Source: Pedobacter segetis
Lineage (GTDB): Bacteria; Bacteroidota; Bacteroidia; Sphingobacteriales; Sphingobacteriaceae
Length of the DNA stretch: 64,000 bases
Direction: 5' to 3'
NCBI RefSeq assembly: GCF_016623585.1
Contig: NZ_JAEHFY010000002.1
Location: 62,001 to 126,000 of the forward strand
Shown: piece by piece, positions 43,725 to 52,695 of the stretch
How the letters are laid out: each line of letters begins with the position of its first letter
Numbering within the stretch: the first letter of the stretch is position 1
Translations under genes and position numbers: made by a program
The notes under the pieces: model-generated
Seen by the model: only the letters and a program-made list of their open reading frames with translations
The model's database searches: none
What the model was told of the DNA's origin: nothing

Positions 43725-44918
43725 ATGATACATTTGGATATGTTTGGGCGTAAAGTATTAACAGATATTCTAGAACTGTTGGAAAATTTTCCATCGGTAA
43801 TGCTTTATGGCCCGCGACAAATAGGGAAAACAACCATCGCAAAAAGCATAGCAGAAATATTCCCAAAAAAAACGCACTACTTCGATCTAGAAAAAGAAAG
43901 CGATGCCTTCCCTCTAAAAACCAATGCCCATGAGTTTTTGATGGCTTTGAAAGATGATCTGGTGATTTTAGACGAAGTACAACTTTATCCCCAGCTTTTA
44001 TCTTTTTTACGATCTATAATCGATGAACATCGCATCCCGGGCAGGTTTATTCTACTTGGTTCCGCAGATCCGCAATTGGTAACTGGTGTATCAGAAAGTT
44101 TGGCTGGTAGGGTAATTTATAAAGAGATTAATCAAATTACATTTTTAGAGGCTACAGAACAAAATATATCCTTAGAGCAGCATTGGTTCAGGGGTGGTTT
44201 CCCCGAAGCTTTGCAACTGAAATCTGATAAAATGTGGACGGAGTGGACACAAAGTTTTATCCAAACCTATATTTATAGAGACATTAATCTATTGTTTGGT
44301 ATAAATCTTAGCCCGCAAATTATCGCAAAAATGTGGAGTATGTTGGCGCATTTGAATAGTGATATAGAAAACATGCAGAATTTAGGCCGCTCTTTGGGGT
44401 TAACGGGTACAAGTGCGAAAAAATATTTAGATTATATGGAAGGTGCTTATTTGATAAGAAGATTAGCTCCGTGGCATCAAAACAATGGAAAGCGATTGGT
44501 AAAATCGCCTAAATTATATGTGCGCACTTGGGGTGTTCTACATCATTTGCTGCAAATTACATCTTACCATCAATTGCAAACCAATCCTGCTTTAGGCGCA
44601 TCTTGGGAGGGTTACGTGGTAGAACAAATACATGCGGCAAAACCAAAAGAAATCGATTTGTATTATTATCGTACCCATCATGGTGCGGAAGTGGATTTGG
44701 TTTTAATTAAGGGCGTAAAGCCAATTGCTACCATAGAAATAAAATATTCTAATGCCCCGGTTTTAAGCCGTGGCTATTATGAAAGTTTGTCTGATCTAGA
44801 AACTAAAGATAATTTTGTGATTACCCCAAATTCACAAACTGTTACAACGAAAGAAGGCGTACAGGTTTTAGGTTTAGAGGCATTTTTAAAAGATGATCTT
44901 ATCAACAAAATCAATTAA
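43725..44918 (+). CDS. AAA-type ATPase with C-terminal DUF4143 domain
   Basis: 397 residues. Walker A is GPRQIGKTT (29-37), Walker B is LVILDEVQ (79-86), and the sensor-like ILLGSADPQL and SLAGRVIYKE follow. The C-terminal part carries DUF4143: WTQSFIQTYIYRDI, a winged-helix-like NLGRSLGLTGTSAKKYLDYM, and a nuclease-like E-x-D-x15-ExK pattern in GAEVDLVLIKGVKPIATIEIKYS. Proteins of this type are abundant and patchily distributed; a defence, mobile or regulatory role has been proposed but not settled. Its start codon sits directly behind the paired palindromes. No operon partner. Confidence 0.88.
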   Translation: MIHLDMFGRKVLTDILELLENFPSVMLYGPRQIGKTTIAKSIAEIFPKKTHYFDLEKESDAFPLKTNAHEFLMALKDDLVILDEVQLYPQLLSFLRSIIDEHRIPGRFILLGSADPQLVTGVSESLAGRVIYKEINQITFLEATEQNISLEQHWFRGGFPEALQLKSDKMWTEWTQSFIQTYIYRDINLLFGINLSPQIIAKMWSMLAHLNSDIENMQNLGRSLGLTGTSAKKYLDYMEGAYLIRRLAPWHQNNGKRLVKSPKLYVRTWGVLHHLLQITSYHQLQTNPALGASWEGYVVEQIHAAKPKEIDLYYYRTHHGAEVDLVLIKGVKPIATIEIKYSNAPVLSRGYYESLSDLETKDNFVITPNSQTVTTKEGVQVLGLEAFLKDDLINKIN

Positions 44919-44923
44919 ACAGA

Positions 44924-44959
44924 TTTGTTTTCTTTCTGAAAATTAAAACCTTACCTTTG
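44924..44959 (+). promoter_or_regulatory. Probable promoter of the J-domain/KTSC gene
   Basis: A perfect -7 box TACCTTTG (44952-44959) with TTTG at 44924-44927. The 24-bp spacer is longer than usual, so the -33 element is uncertain; the -7 box is convincing. Confidence 0.5.
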
Positions 44960-45019
44960 CGCTTTATTTTGAAAAACACTTAGAACGCACTTCGTTATTC
45001 AACAATAAAAATAATTATT

Positions 45020-45466
45020 ATGAAGAAAATTGTTGATTATAGAAAGTTGTTAGATGTTTCAGAGAACGCTACGCTTGCAGAATTAAAATCGATATATAGA
45101 GGTTTAATGAAAACTTATCATCCAGATAAGTTCCCAGAAGGCGAGGAGAGAACAAATGCGGAAGAAACAAGTACAAAAATGATCGAAGCATATCATTTCT
45201 TGGTAAGCATCGCTCCAGAAACCCGTCAGCAATCCTTGGCGAACTATACAGAAACCATCACCAACTCTAACATCCAAGATTTTGAGTTTAAATCACAAGT
45301 TTTAACCGTAGAGTTTTTAGACGGTAATGTTTACGAATATTTTGATGTACCAAGGGCGGTTTACGTAAAATTAGTAAACGCGGATAGCAGGGGGAGATTT
45401 GCGAGAAGACATATTTTTAGTTCTTACGTTTATAGAAGCACCAGCAAATTGGTTGCAACTGCATAA
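45020..45466 (+). CDS. J-domain protein fused to a KTSC domain
   Basis: 148 residues. Residues about 6-60 form a J domain with the HPD motif in KTYHPDKFPE (His34-Pro-Asp36), which activates DnaK ATPase. Residues about 95-145 match a KTSC domain (VLTVEFLDGNVYEYFDVP, then SRGRFARRHI). KTSC occurs alone or fused to lysyl-tRNA synthetase and nucleic-acid proteins; its function is not established. The protein lacks the G/F and zinc regions of DnaJ, so it is a specialised co-chaperone at most. Single gene, promoter directly upstream. Confidence 0.87.
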   Translation: MKKIVDYRKLLDVSENATLAELKSIYRGLMKTYHPDKFPEGEERTNAEETSTKMIEAYHFLVSIAPETRQQSLANYTETITNSNIQDFEFKSQVLTVEFLDGNVYEYFDVPRAVYVKLVNADSRGRFARRHIFSSYVYRSTSKLVATA

Positions 45467-45474
45467 TTTTTTTT

Positions 45475-45576
45475 GCGTAAGGGATTGAAGTGAAAAGCCC
45501 GGATTATGGTTTGGAAAAACCATAAACGGACTTGTAACGCAAAGCCCGACCCCGATTTTTCTTCGGGGTTACGCCC
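45475..45576 (-). repeat. Structured extragenic element, copy A
   Basis: About 100 bp, G+C-rich against its surroundings. The ends pair: GCGTAA (45475-45480) with TTACGC (45569-45574). Inside are two hairpins, TATGGTTT-GGAA-AAACCATA (45505-45524) and ACCCCGA (45549-45555) with TCGGGGT (45563-45569). Two copies of AAGCCCG flank the first hairpin. Read on the minus strand the order is GGGC, outer stem, hairpin, CGGGCTTTGCGTT, hairpin, CCGGGCTTTTCACTTC, AATCCC, outer stem. It lies between converging genes and has no U-tract. Confidence 0.7.
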
Positions 45577-45602
45577 AAAATATTTTCCACTAAAATATCT
45601 TA

Positions 45603-46415
45603 CTATCCAAATGCAGATTCTACTGCGCCGCCATCTACCCTATAATTGCTCCCGTTAACATAACTAGCTAGATCAGAACATAAAAATGTTATAACGTTTG
45701 CTACTTCTGCAGGTGTTCCCCTTCTCTCTACAGCTATGTATGGTCTATCGGTTTTTAAGAAATAATCAACAGCTTCCTTAACCGATGTATTTCTTTTCTT
45801 AGCTAGCTCTTCCATCATCGCATCCGTCATTGGGGTTTCTATAAATGCTGGCGAAACACAATTAAATAGCAAATTATCTTTAGAATAAGCCCTTGATAAG
45901 CATTTTGTTAAATTGATGATTGCCGCTTTGCAAGCATTATAAGGGCTTTCCTCTATATAAGGTTGAAAAGCATTCTCAGAAGCAATGGTTACTACACGCC
46001 CCCATTTTCTTTCTAATAATTGTGGTAAAAAAGCTCTGCATAATCTTACCGCACCCATTAAATCAATGTCTATTGTTTTCATCCAATCGGCATCAGAAAG
46101 CGTCATGAAATCTCCAGCTGCACCTCTTGCACCCGCACAGTTAACTAAAATATCAATCCCTCCATATTCCTTTTTTACTTTTTCGGCAGCTTCATCAACT
46201 TTTACGGGATCGCTCAAATCTAATGGTAAAAGATAAACTTTGGCATCTGAAGAGGTTTTTAAAAGGTCTTTTTTGGCATTTTCCAAATCTTTCTCCTTGA
46301 TGTCAGAAAGTATGATTTTTGCCCCTTCTGTGGCTAATTTTTTTGCGGTTTCTAAACCGATACCAGAATCGGCACCGGTAATTAAAGCTGTTTTGTTTTT
46401 TATTCCAAAATCCAT
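45603..46415 (-). CDS. SDR-family oxidoreductase
   Basis: 270 residues. ALITGADSGIGLETAKKLA holds T-G-x3-G-x-G; ILVNCAGARG is the N-A-G motif; TIASENAFQPYIEESPYNACK holds Ser and Y-x3-K; PAFIETPMTDAMM is the loop after the active site. It binds NAD(P) and oxidises or reduces an alcohol/ketone of unknown identity. Divergent from pdxJ with a 100-bp gap; no operon partner. Confidence 0.9.
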   Translation of the reverse strand: MDFGIKNKTALITGADSGIGLETAKKLATEGAKIILSDIKEKDLENAKKDLLKTSSDAKVYLLPLDLSDPVKVDEAAEKVKKEYGGIDILVNCAGARGAAGDFMTLSDADWMKTIDIDLMGAVRLCRAFLPQLLERKWGRVVTIASENAFQPYIEESPYNACKAAIINLTKCLSRAYSKDNLLFNCVSPAFIETPMTDAMMEELAKKRNTSVKEAVDYFLKTDRPYIAVERRGTPAEVANVITFLCSDLASYVNGSNYRVDGGAVESAFG

Positions 46416-46515
46416 AGTGTTGTTTTTTTATATACATCCATAAATAATGCCAGTTGAGGCCTATATTTATTATGGGGAAACAATAAGAAGATATTTTGCA
46501 TTCTTATATTTGTAT

Positions 46516-47238
46516 ATGTCTAAAGCAAAACTTTCGGTAAATATTAATAAAATAGCCACTCTAAGAAATTCTAGGGGAGGTAATAATCCAGATTTGGTAA
46601 AAGTAGCATTAGATTGTGAGCGATTTGGTGCCCAAGGAATTACGGTTCACCCAAGGCCAGATGAAAGGCATATCCGTTATCAAGATGTTTATGATCTAAA
46701 AGAGAAAATTAAAACCGAATTCAATATTGAAGGTAATTGCCAAGAACATAAATTTGTTAAACTGGTTTTGGATAATTTACCGGCACAGGTAACTTTAGTG
46801 CCGGATGCCCTTGGACAGATTACTTCTAACCACGGTTGGGATACCATCAAAAATCAAAATTATCTACAAGATATCATCTCTAAATTTAAAGAAGCAAATA
46901 TCAGGGTTTCGATATTTATTGACCCCAATGTAGAGATGGTAGAGGCAGCGAAAACCACCGGTACTGATAGGATTGAGCTTTATACCGAAGCTTATGCGAA
47001 GCAGTTTGAGAATAACATAGAAAAGGCAATTTTGCCTTACATTGCTGCAGCTCATAAAGCCAATGAATTGGGAATTGGGATTAACGCTGGGCATGATTTA
47101 GATCTGCATAACCTAAAATATTTTGCAGAGCATGTGCCAGGTTTATTAGAGGTAAGCATTGGTCATGCTTTAATTTCTGATGCTTTGTATCTAGGTTTAG
47201 AGAATACCATTCAACGTTATTTGTATCAATTGAAATAA
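46516..47238 (+). CDS. pdxJ: Pyridoxine 5'-phosphate synthase
   Basis: 240 residues from the ATG at 46516, matching the family length; the frame reaches 46447 but those residues resemble nothing in PdxJ. It condenses 1-deoxyxylulose 5-phosphate with 3-amino-2-oxopropyl phosphate in vitamin B6 synthesis. Key segments are [87 protein letters not shown] and [13 protein letters not shown]. PdxA is not in the window. Confidence 0.97.
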   Translation: MSKAKLSVNINKIATLRNSRGGNNPDLVKVALDCERFGAQGITVHPRPDERHIRYQDVYDLKEKIKTEFNIEGNCQEHKFVKLVLDNLPAQVTLVPDALGQITSNHGWDTIKNQNYLQDIISKFKEANIRVSIFIDPNVEMVEAAKTTGTDRIELYTEAYAKQFENNIEKAILPYIAAAHKANELGIGINAGHDLDLHNLKYFAEHVPGLLEVSIGHALISDALYLGLENTIQRYLYQLK

Positions 47239-47240
47239 TT

Positions 47241-47467
47241 ACATTTGATAAACCTGAAAAATTTGGTTTGGAATAGGAGTTCAAAGAAGAATTAAACACC
47301 AATTACAAACATATTTTAGAAAGCTCATTACACCATCATATTAAAAAGAAAAACCGATAGAATTGCTACTTAAGAAATTTCCTTTTATAATAACTTTTAG
47401 AATTGAAGAATCTATAAAATCGATTTATATCTTCCATGTTTTAAACAAAAAGAAATCCAAAACTTAA
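47241..47467 (+). pseudogene. Decayed RelE/ParE-family toxin remnant
   Basis: Between the pdxJ stop and mnmH, two frames carry the two halves of one protein. The first reads KPEKFGLE, a stop (47275 region), then EFKEELNTNYKHILESSLHH. The second, one base out of frame, reads IELLLKKFPFIITFRIEESI, then KSIYIFHVLNKKKS and a stop at 47465-47467. LLKKFPF-x-I-x-(F/Y)-x-IE followed by I-x-IF-x-V-x-(N/H)-x-K is the C-terminal pattern of RelE/ParE toxins in Bacteroidota. The N-terminus and an antitoxin gene are missing. One internal stop and one missing base near 47357 show it is broken. Confidence 0.62.
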
Positions 47468-47482
47468 ATAGGATTTTAAAAA

Positions 47483-48523
47483 ATGGTAAAACAACTGTCC
47501 CTCCCAGAATTTTTAGAAAAAGCAAACACTACAATAATTGTTGATGTAAGAACACCCTCGGAATTTGCACATTCCCATATCCCTAATGCTGTAAATATCC
47601 CTATTTTTAGCAATGAAGAAAGAGTTTTGGTGGGTACAGCTTATAAGCAGCAAGGCCGACAAGCTGCTATTCTGCTAGGTTTTGAGTTGGTGGGTGGCAA
47701 ATGGGCAGATTTTATTAAACAAGCAGAAATTCTGGCCCCTAATAAAAAAATATTGGTCCATTGCTGGCGTGGGGGAATGCGAAGCGGTGCAATGGCTTGG
47801 GCCTTTGATCTTTATGGATTTGAAGTAGCAACCTTAAAAGGGGGTTATAAATCTTTCCGTAAAAACTCGATCAAAGCTTTCGAGAAAACTTATCTTTTTA
47901 AAATTTTAAGCGGGAATACCGGCTCCGCAAAAACAGAAATCCTAAAAGAAATGAAACTTTTAGGGCAACAGGTTATTGATCTTGAGGATTTGGCACAGCA
48001 CCAAGGTTCGTCTTTTGGGTCTATGGGAAAATTGGTACAACCTTCGCAAGAGCAATTTGAGAACCTTTTGGGCCAAGAACTACAAAAAATGGATTTGAGT
48101 AAAACCATTTGGCTAGAAGATGAAAGTGTAACCATTGGCAAACGGGTTATTCCAAAACCTATTTGGGAACAAATGCGAAAAGCAAACGTTATCAAAATAG
48201 AAGTCCCCAAAAAAGAAAGAATTGCATTTTTGAACCAACACTATGGTAAATTAGACCGAACATTTTTAAAAACCGCGGTATTGGGGATATCTAAACGGCT
48301 AGGGCCACTAGAAACCAAACTTACTTTGTGTGCCATAGAAGAAGGCAGAATGGAAGACTTTATTGACCAGGTTTTAGTTTATTATGATAAAACCTATTTC
48401 AAAGGATTGATAAAAAGAGAAAAAAGATCAATAAATGCGTTAAAAATCGATAAAATAAATTTTAAAGAAAACGCAAAATTTATTATTAATTTAAAAAAAC
48501 TAAAGGATGAAAAAAGACGATGA
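47483..48523 (+). CDS. mnmH: tRNA 2-selenouridine synthase
   Basis: 346 residues. An N-terminal rhodanese domain (TIIVDVRTPSEFAHSHIPNA; catalytic Cys94 in VHCWRGGMRSGAM) is followed by a P-loop domain (LSGNTGSAKTEILKEM) and the family segment VIDLEDLAQHQGSSFG. MnmH replaces sulfur by selenium at the wobble 2-thiouridine of tRNAs for Lys, Glu and Gln, using selenophosphate from SelD. It heads a three-gene operon and overlaps the next gene by 17 bp. Confidence 0.96.
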   Translation: MVKQLSLPEFLEKANTTIIVDVRTPSEFAHSHIPNAVNIPIFSNEERVLVGTAYKQQGRQAAILLGFELVGGKWADFIKQAEILAPNKKILVHCWRGGMRSGAMAWAFDLYGFEVATLKGGYKSFRKNSIKAFEKTYLFKILSGNTGSAKTEILKEMKLLGQQVIDLEDLAQHQGSSFGSMGKLVQPSQEQFENLLGQELQKMDLSKTIWLEDESVTIGKRVIPKPIWEQMRKANVIKIEVPKKERIAFLNQHYGKLDRTFLKTAVLGISKRLGPLETKLTLCAIEEGRMEDFIDQVLVYYDKTYFKGLIKREKRSINALKIDKINFKENAKFIINLKKLKDEKRR

Positions 48524-49373
48524 ACTTTTTAAAGATTTGCAAAATCTAATGGGTTCTCAAAACTTTAAGAATGAAAAGGACTTAGAAAAATTTTTTAATC
48601 AGTTTATGAGTAATGAATTAACCCAGATCAAAAACGGTAATACCATTAAGAACAATTTGGCCGAAGACATTGTACAAGAGGCTTACGGTTTAGATGAATT
48701 TGAGGCGAAGGAAGCTGCTGCTGAAGCACTTATGCTAGATGATAAATGTATTGCCGCATATGAACTACTAGCCACAATAGAAGGTAATCCTTTTATTTCC
48801 CTGGTTTTTTTAGAAAAAGCGATTGGTTTGGGAAAAGAAAAATTTGGGGGCAAATATTTAAAAGAAAACAAAGGATATTTTTGGGGATTACATGAAACAC
48901 GCCCATATATGAGATGTCTGCAGGCCTATGCAGAATGTTTGTACCTAATAGGCAAAACAAAAGAAAGTATTGCGGTGCTAGAAGAAATGCTGGTTTTAAA
49001 CCCTAATGACAACCAAGGGATTAGAGATTTTTTGTTACTATACTTAATTGAAGATGGGCAGCCCTTAAAATTTATTAAGTACGATAAAATGTTTGAGGAA
49101 GATACAATGGCATTTGCCAGTTTTAACAGAGCATTATTTGCGTTTAAAACTGAAGGAGACAACGAAAATTCAGTAAATAAGCTTAAACAAGCCATTAAAG
49201 AAAACAACCATATTGTTAAATTATTGTTGGCCAAAAAAGATGTTGAAGATGTGCCAAGTTCATATTCAATAGGAAGTAAAGATGAGGCCGATTTTTATAC
49301 ATTTTATGCTAAACCTGTTTGGCAGAATATTGAAGGGGCTTTAGATTGGTTAAGATCTAACAATAGGAAATAA
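48507..49373 (+). CDS. ST7/TPR-type protein of unknown function inside the selenium operon
   Basis: 288 residues, soluble and mostly helical. A charged N-terminus is followed by tetratricopeptide-like helices: [20 protein letters not shown], then [20 protein letters not shown] and [20 protein letters not shown]. The RPYMR and LNPNDNQG-x-R combination is typical of the ST7-like TPR family, often near SEC-C proteins, with no known biochemical function. The start lies inside mnmH (17-bp overlap) and selD begins 2 bp after the stop, so all three are translated from one message. Coupling suggests a role with selenium transfer or tRNA modification; that is inference. Confidence 0.78.
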   Translation: MKKDDELFKDLQNLMGSQNFKNEKDLEKFFNQFMSNELTQIKNGNTIKNNLAEDIVQEAYGLDEFEAKEAAAEALMLDDKCIAAYELLATIEGNPFISLVFLEKAIGLGKEKFGGKYLKENKGYFWGLHETRPYMRCLQAYAECLYLIGKTKESIAVLEEMLVLNPNDNQGIRDFLLLYLIEDGQPLKFIKYDKMFEEDTMAFASFNRALFAFKTEGDNENSVNKLKQAIKENNHIVKLLLAKKDVEDVPSSYSIGSKDEADFYTFYAKPVWQNIEGALDWLRSNNRK

Positions 49374-49374
49374 A

Positions 49375-50418
49375 ATGGAAGAAATTAAACTTACCAGGTA
49401 TTCACATGGCGCAGGTTGTGGCTGCAAAATATCTCCGGCTGTTTTAGATAAAATATTACATAGCAAAATTAAGTGCGAAGCAGATAAAAACCTTTTGGTT
49501 GGTAACGGCACCCGTGATGATGCAGCTGTTTATGATCTGGGGAATGGAACGGCCTTAATATCTACAACAGATTTTTTTATGCCTATTGTGGACGATGCTT
49601 TCGATTTTGGGAGGATAGCCTCCGCAAACGCAATTTCTGATGTTTATGCAATGGGAGGGAAGCCTGTTTTGGCCATAGCGATATTGGGTTGGCCGATAGA
49701 TAAATTACCTCCAGAAGTTGCACAAAATGTTTTGGAAGGCGCAAGGTCTATCTGTGCCGAGGCAGGGATAGCCCTTGCTGGCGGCCATAGCATTGATTGC
49801 CCGGAGCCGGTTTTTGGCTTGGCAGTAAATGGGATTGTGGATATTAAAAACCTAAAACAAAATTCTACGGCTGTTGCCAGATGCAAACTTTATCTAACCA
49901 AAAAACTGGGGGTAGGTATCTTAACAACCTCCCAAAAGAAAGGTATTTTGAAAACTGAACATACCGATATTGCCCCAAGATCAATGTCGAAGTTGAATAA
50001 AATTGGCGAATTGTTTGGGAAATTGGATTATGTAAAAGCCATGACAGATGTTACCGGTTTTGGGTTATTGGGGCATCTTTCAGAAATGTGCGAAGGAAGT
50101 AACTTGCAAGCAGAGATTGATTTTGATAAAGTACCGAAATTGAAAGTTATCGATCAATATTTAGCCCAAAAGGCAATCCCGGGAGGCACAAATAGAAATT
50201 GGGATAGTTACGGACATAAGATTGGTAAAATTACCGAAAGGCAAAAGCATATTTTGGCAGATCCACAAACTAGCGGTGGATTATTGGTGGCTATCGATTC
50301 AAATTTTTCTGAACAATTTGAATCTCTGCTTAGATTAAATAAAATTGATGATGATTGTTGTATTTCTTTTGGCAAACTTAAAGAAAGAGATAGGGATAAA
50401 CTTATTGAAGTAATTTAA
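49375..50418 (+). CDS. selD: Selenide, water dikinase (selenophosphate synthase)
   Basis: 347 residues, closely following E. coli SelD. The active site [13 protein letters not shown] has Cys15 (equivalent of E. coli Cys17), Cys17 and Lys18; codons are TGT and TGC, so this is not a selenoprotein. [56 protein letters not shown] and [12 protein letters not shown] are conserved ATP- and substrate-binding parts. It makes selenophosphate from selenide and ATP. With mnmH adjacent and no selA or selB in view, tRNA selenation is the clear use. Confidence 0.97.
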   Translation: MEEIKLTRYSHGAGCGCKISPAVLDKILHSKIKCEADKNLLVGNGTRDDAAVYDLGNGTALISTTDFFMPIVDDAFDFGRIASANAISDVYAMGGKPVLAIAILGWPIDKLPPEVAQNVLEGARSICAEAGIALAGGHSIDCPEPVFGLAVNGIVDIKNLKQNSTAVARCKLYLTKKLGVGILTTSQKKGILKTEHTDIAPRSMSKLNKIGELFGKLDYVKAMTDVTGFGLLGHLSEMCEGSNLQAEIDFDKVPKLKVIDQYLAQKAIPGGTNRNWDSYGHKIGKITERQKHILADPQTSGGLLVAIDSNFSEQFESLLRLNKIDDDCCISFGKLKERDRDKLIEVI

Positions 50419-50474
50419 CAGTTTTAAAAAGTTAAACCTAAAAGCATCGTTTTTGCAAATGCCAAATCATTAAA

Positions 50475-50504
50475 AAAGCCCTTCGATAAAAATCAAAGGG
50501 CTTT
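50475..50504. terminator. Bidirectional terminator between selD and glnN
   Basis: AAAGCCCTT (50475-50483) pairs with AAGGGCTTT (50496-50504), with A-rich flank on the left and T-rich on the right, suiting both converging genes. Confidence 0.82.
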
Positions 50505-50523
50505 AATTTATCCAAATATTTAA

Positions 50524-52695
50524 TTATTTAATAAACAATAATTCCCTAAACTTAGGTAATGGCCAAATGTTATCATCAACCATTAACTCTAATTTATCTA
50601 CGTGGTAGCGAATAGGTTCAAAATATGACTTAACTTTCTCGTCGTAAGCGATTGCTTTTTCTCTCGAATCTTCAATTGCGTTGGCTATTTTTCTTTGCTC
50701 TACCATTTCATATACGTTTTCTTTGATAAAAGTAACGTGTTCTGATATTTGTTTGATCAACAACATTTGAGCAGAATAAGAATCTTCGCCCATGCCTATA
50801 TCTTTTAAGCCTTTTACATTGTTTACCAAAATGGTTTGATAGCTCACAGCGGCTGGTATTACAACGTTTGTTACCAATTCTCCGATCACCCTAGCTTCAA
50901 TCTGTAGTTTTTTATAATAATCTTCTAAAAGGATTTCATGCCTAGCGTGAGCTTCTCTTTCGCTAAACACATTTGTATCCTTAAATAATTTTAGAGATTT
51001 TTCTGCAATTAAAGCGTCTAAAGCCTTAGGCGTAGTTTTGATGTTTGATAATCCTCTTTTTTCTGCCTCTGTTGTCCACTCATCGCTGTAGCCATTACCT
51101 TCAAATCTAATATTTTTTGATTCTTTGATGTATTTTTTAAGAACGGTTAGAATGGCAACATCCTTTTTGTCGCCTTTTTTGATCAATTTATCAACATCGG
51201 TTTTAAACTTAACCAATTGTTCTGCCATGATCATGTTTAAAACAGTCATTGGGTTAGAAGAATTTGCAGCAGAACCAACGGCCCTTAGTTCAAATTTATT
51301 ACCTGTAAAGGCAAATGGAGAAGTCCTGTTTCTATCAGTGTTATCTAACAATATGCTAGGGATTTTTGGGATACTGTGCCACATGGTATCCTCTTTAGCC
51401 TTTTTGCTAATTCTTGAAGTCTCAATTTCGTCTAAAACATCGCTTAATTGGCTACCCAAGAACATAGATATGATCGCAGGTGGGGCTTCGTTAGCACCAA
51501 GTCTGTGATCATTGCTAACAGATGCAATAGAAGCCCTTAGTAGATCAGAATGTTCATAAACCGCTTTGATCGTATTCACAAAGAAAGTTAAGAACATTAA
51601 GTTGTTTTTAGGGGTTTTACCCGGAGATAATAGGTTTTTACCAGTATCTGTAATTAACGACCAGTTATTATGTTTACCAGATCCGTTTATACCTGCATAA
51701 GGTTTTTCATGCAATAAAACCTTAAAATTGTGTCTTTTAGCAACTTTTTCCATCAAATCCATCAATAATTGATTATGATCGATAGCTAAATTGATTTCTT
51801 CGTACAAAGGAGCGCACTCAAACTGAGAAGGGGCAACTTCGTTATGGCGGGTTTTTAATGGGATTCCCAGTTTTAATGCCTCCATTTCAAAATCTTGCAT
51901 AAAGGCAACCACTCTTTCTGGGATAGATCCAAAATAATGGTCGTCTAATTGCTGATTCTTGGCAGAAGAATGCCCAAATAAAGCCCTTCCGGTTAAAAGC
52001 ATATCTGGCCTTGCGTTAAATAAGGCAAGATCTACCAGAAAATATTCTTGCTCTATACCCAAAGAAGCATTTACTTTACTAATGCTTTTATCAAAATAAC
52101 CACAAACATCTACCGCAGCTTGATCTAAGCTGGCCAATGCTTTTAATAATGGCGCTTTATAATCTAAGGCCTCGCCGGTATAAGAAACAAATACGGTTGG
52201 GATACATAAAGTTTTACCGAATATAAATGCCGGAGAAGATGGGTCCCATGCAGTATATCCTCTAGCTTCAAAAGTACTTCTGATACCACCATTTGGGAAA
52301 CTAGAAGCATCTGGTTCTTGCTGTACCAAAGAGCCCCCAGAAAAAACCTCTACTGGTGTGCCATCAGAAGCTGGTTCAAAAAATGAATCGTGTTTTTCTG
52401 CGGTGGTACCCGTTAAAGGCTGAAACCAGTGTGTATAATGCGTAACGCCCTTGCTAAGTGCCCATGATTTCATGGCAGATGCAATATGTTCTGCTATATC
52501 CCTTTCTATTGGAGTTCCTTTTTCTACGGCATTTGTGATTGCTTGAAAAGCTTCTTTAGACATATATGCCTTCATTTTCACTTTATCAAAAACATTGATG
52601 CCGTAATATTCGGAAATTTTTGATGATGGTGCTTTTACTTCGGGAATTGTTCTTCCCAAAACAGAATGTAATGCTTGAAATCTAATTGTTGACAT
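50524..52695 (-). CDS. glnN: Glutamine synthetase type III
   Basis: 723 residues, the size of GSIII enzymes (about 700-730), unlike the ~470 of GSI. N-terminal MKSWALSKGVTHYTHWFQPL and GTTAEKHDSFFEP mark the GSIII catalytic start. NASLGIEQEYFLVD, TRHNEVAPSQFECAPLYEE, KPYAGINGSGKHNNWSL, and GANEAPPAIISMFLG are catalytic segments. A V-R-x-R-like part follows in FAFTGNKFELRAVGSAANSS. It forms glutamine from glutamate and ammonia, the main ammonium assimilation step. Monocistronic; a 640-bp AT-rich region separates it from the divergent porin gene. Confidence 0.96.
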   Translation of the reverse strand: MSTIRFQALHSVLGRTIPEVKAPSSKISEYYGINVFDKVKMKAYMSKEAFQAITNAVEKGTPIERDIAEHIASAMKSWALSKGVTHYTHWFQPLTGTTAEKHDSFFEPASDGTPVEVFSGGSLVQQEPDASSFPNGGIRSTFEARGYTAWDPSSPAFIFGKTLCIPTVFVSYTGEALDYKAPLLKALASLDQAAVDVCGYFDKSISKVNASLGIEQEYFLVDLALFNARPDMLLTGRALFGHSSAKNQQLDDHYFGSIPERVVAFMQDFEMEALKLGIPLKTRHNEVAPSQFECAPLYEEINLAIDHNQLLMDLMEKVAKRHNFKVLLHEKPYAGINGSGKHNNWSLITDTGKNLLSPGKTPKNNLMFLTFFVNTIKAVYEHSDLLRASIASVSNDHRLGANEAPPAIISMFLGSQLSDVLDEIETSRISKKAKEDTMWHSIPKIPSILLDNTDRNRTSPFAFTGNKFELRAVGSAANSSNPMTVLNMIMAEQLVKFKTDVDKLIKKGDKKDVAILTVLKKYIKESKNIRFEGNGYSDEWTTEAEKRGLSNIKTTPKALDALIAEKSLKLFKDTNVFSEREAHARHEILLEDYYKKLQIEARVIGELVTNVVIPAAVSYQTILVNNVKGLKDIGMGEDSYSAQMLLIKQISEHVTFIKENVYEMVEQRKIANAIEDSREKAIAYDEKVKSYFEPIRYHVDKLELMVDDNIWPLPKFRELLFIK

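Noticed and set aside
46494-46512. TATATTTG as a -7 promoter box for pdxJ
   Set aside because: It lies only a few bases before the start codon and no -33 element is at the right distance, so a leaderless transcript would have to be assumed.
49375-50418. SelD as a selenocysteine-containing protein
   Set aside because: The active-site codons are TGT and TGC, so ordinary cysteines are used, and no in-frame TGA occurs there.
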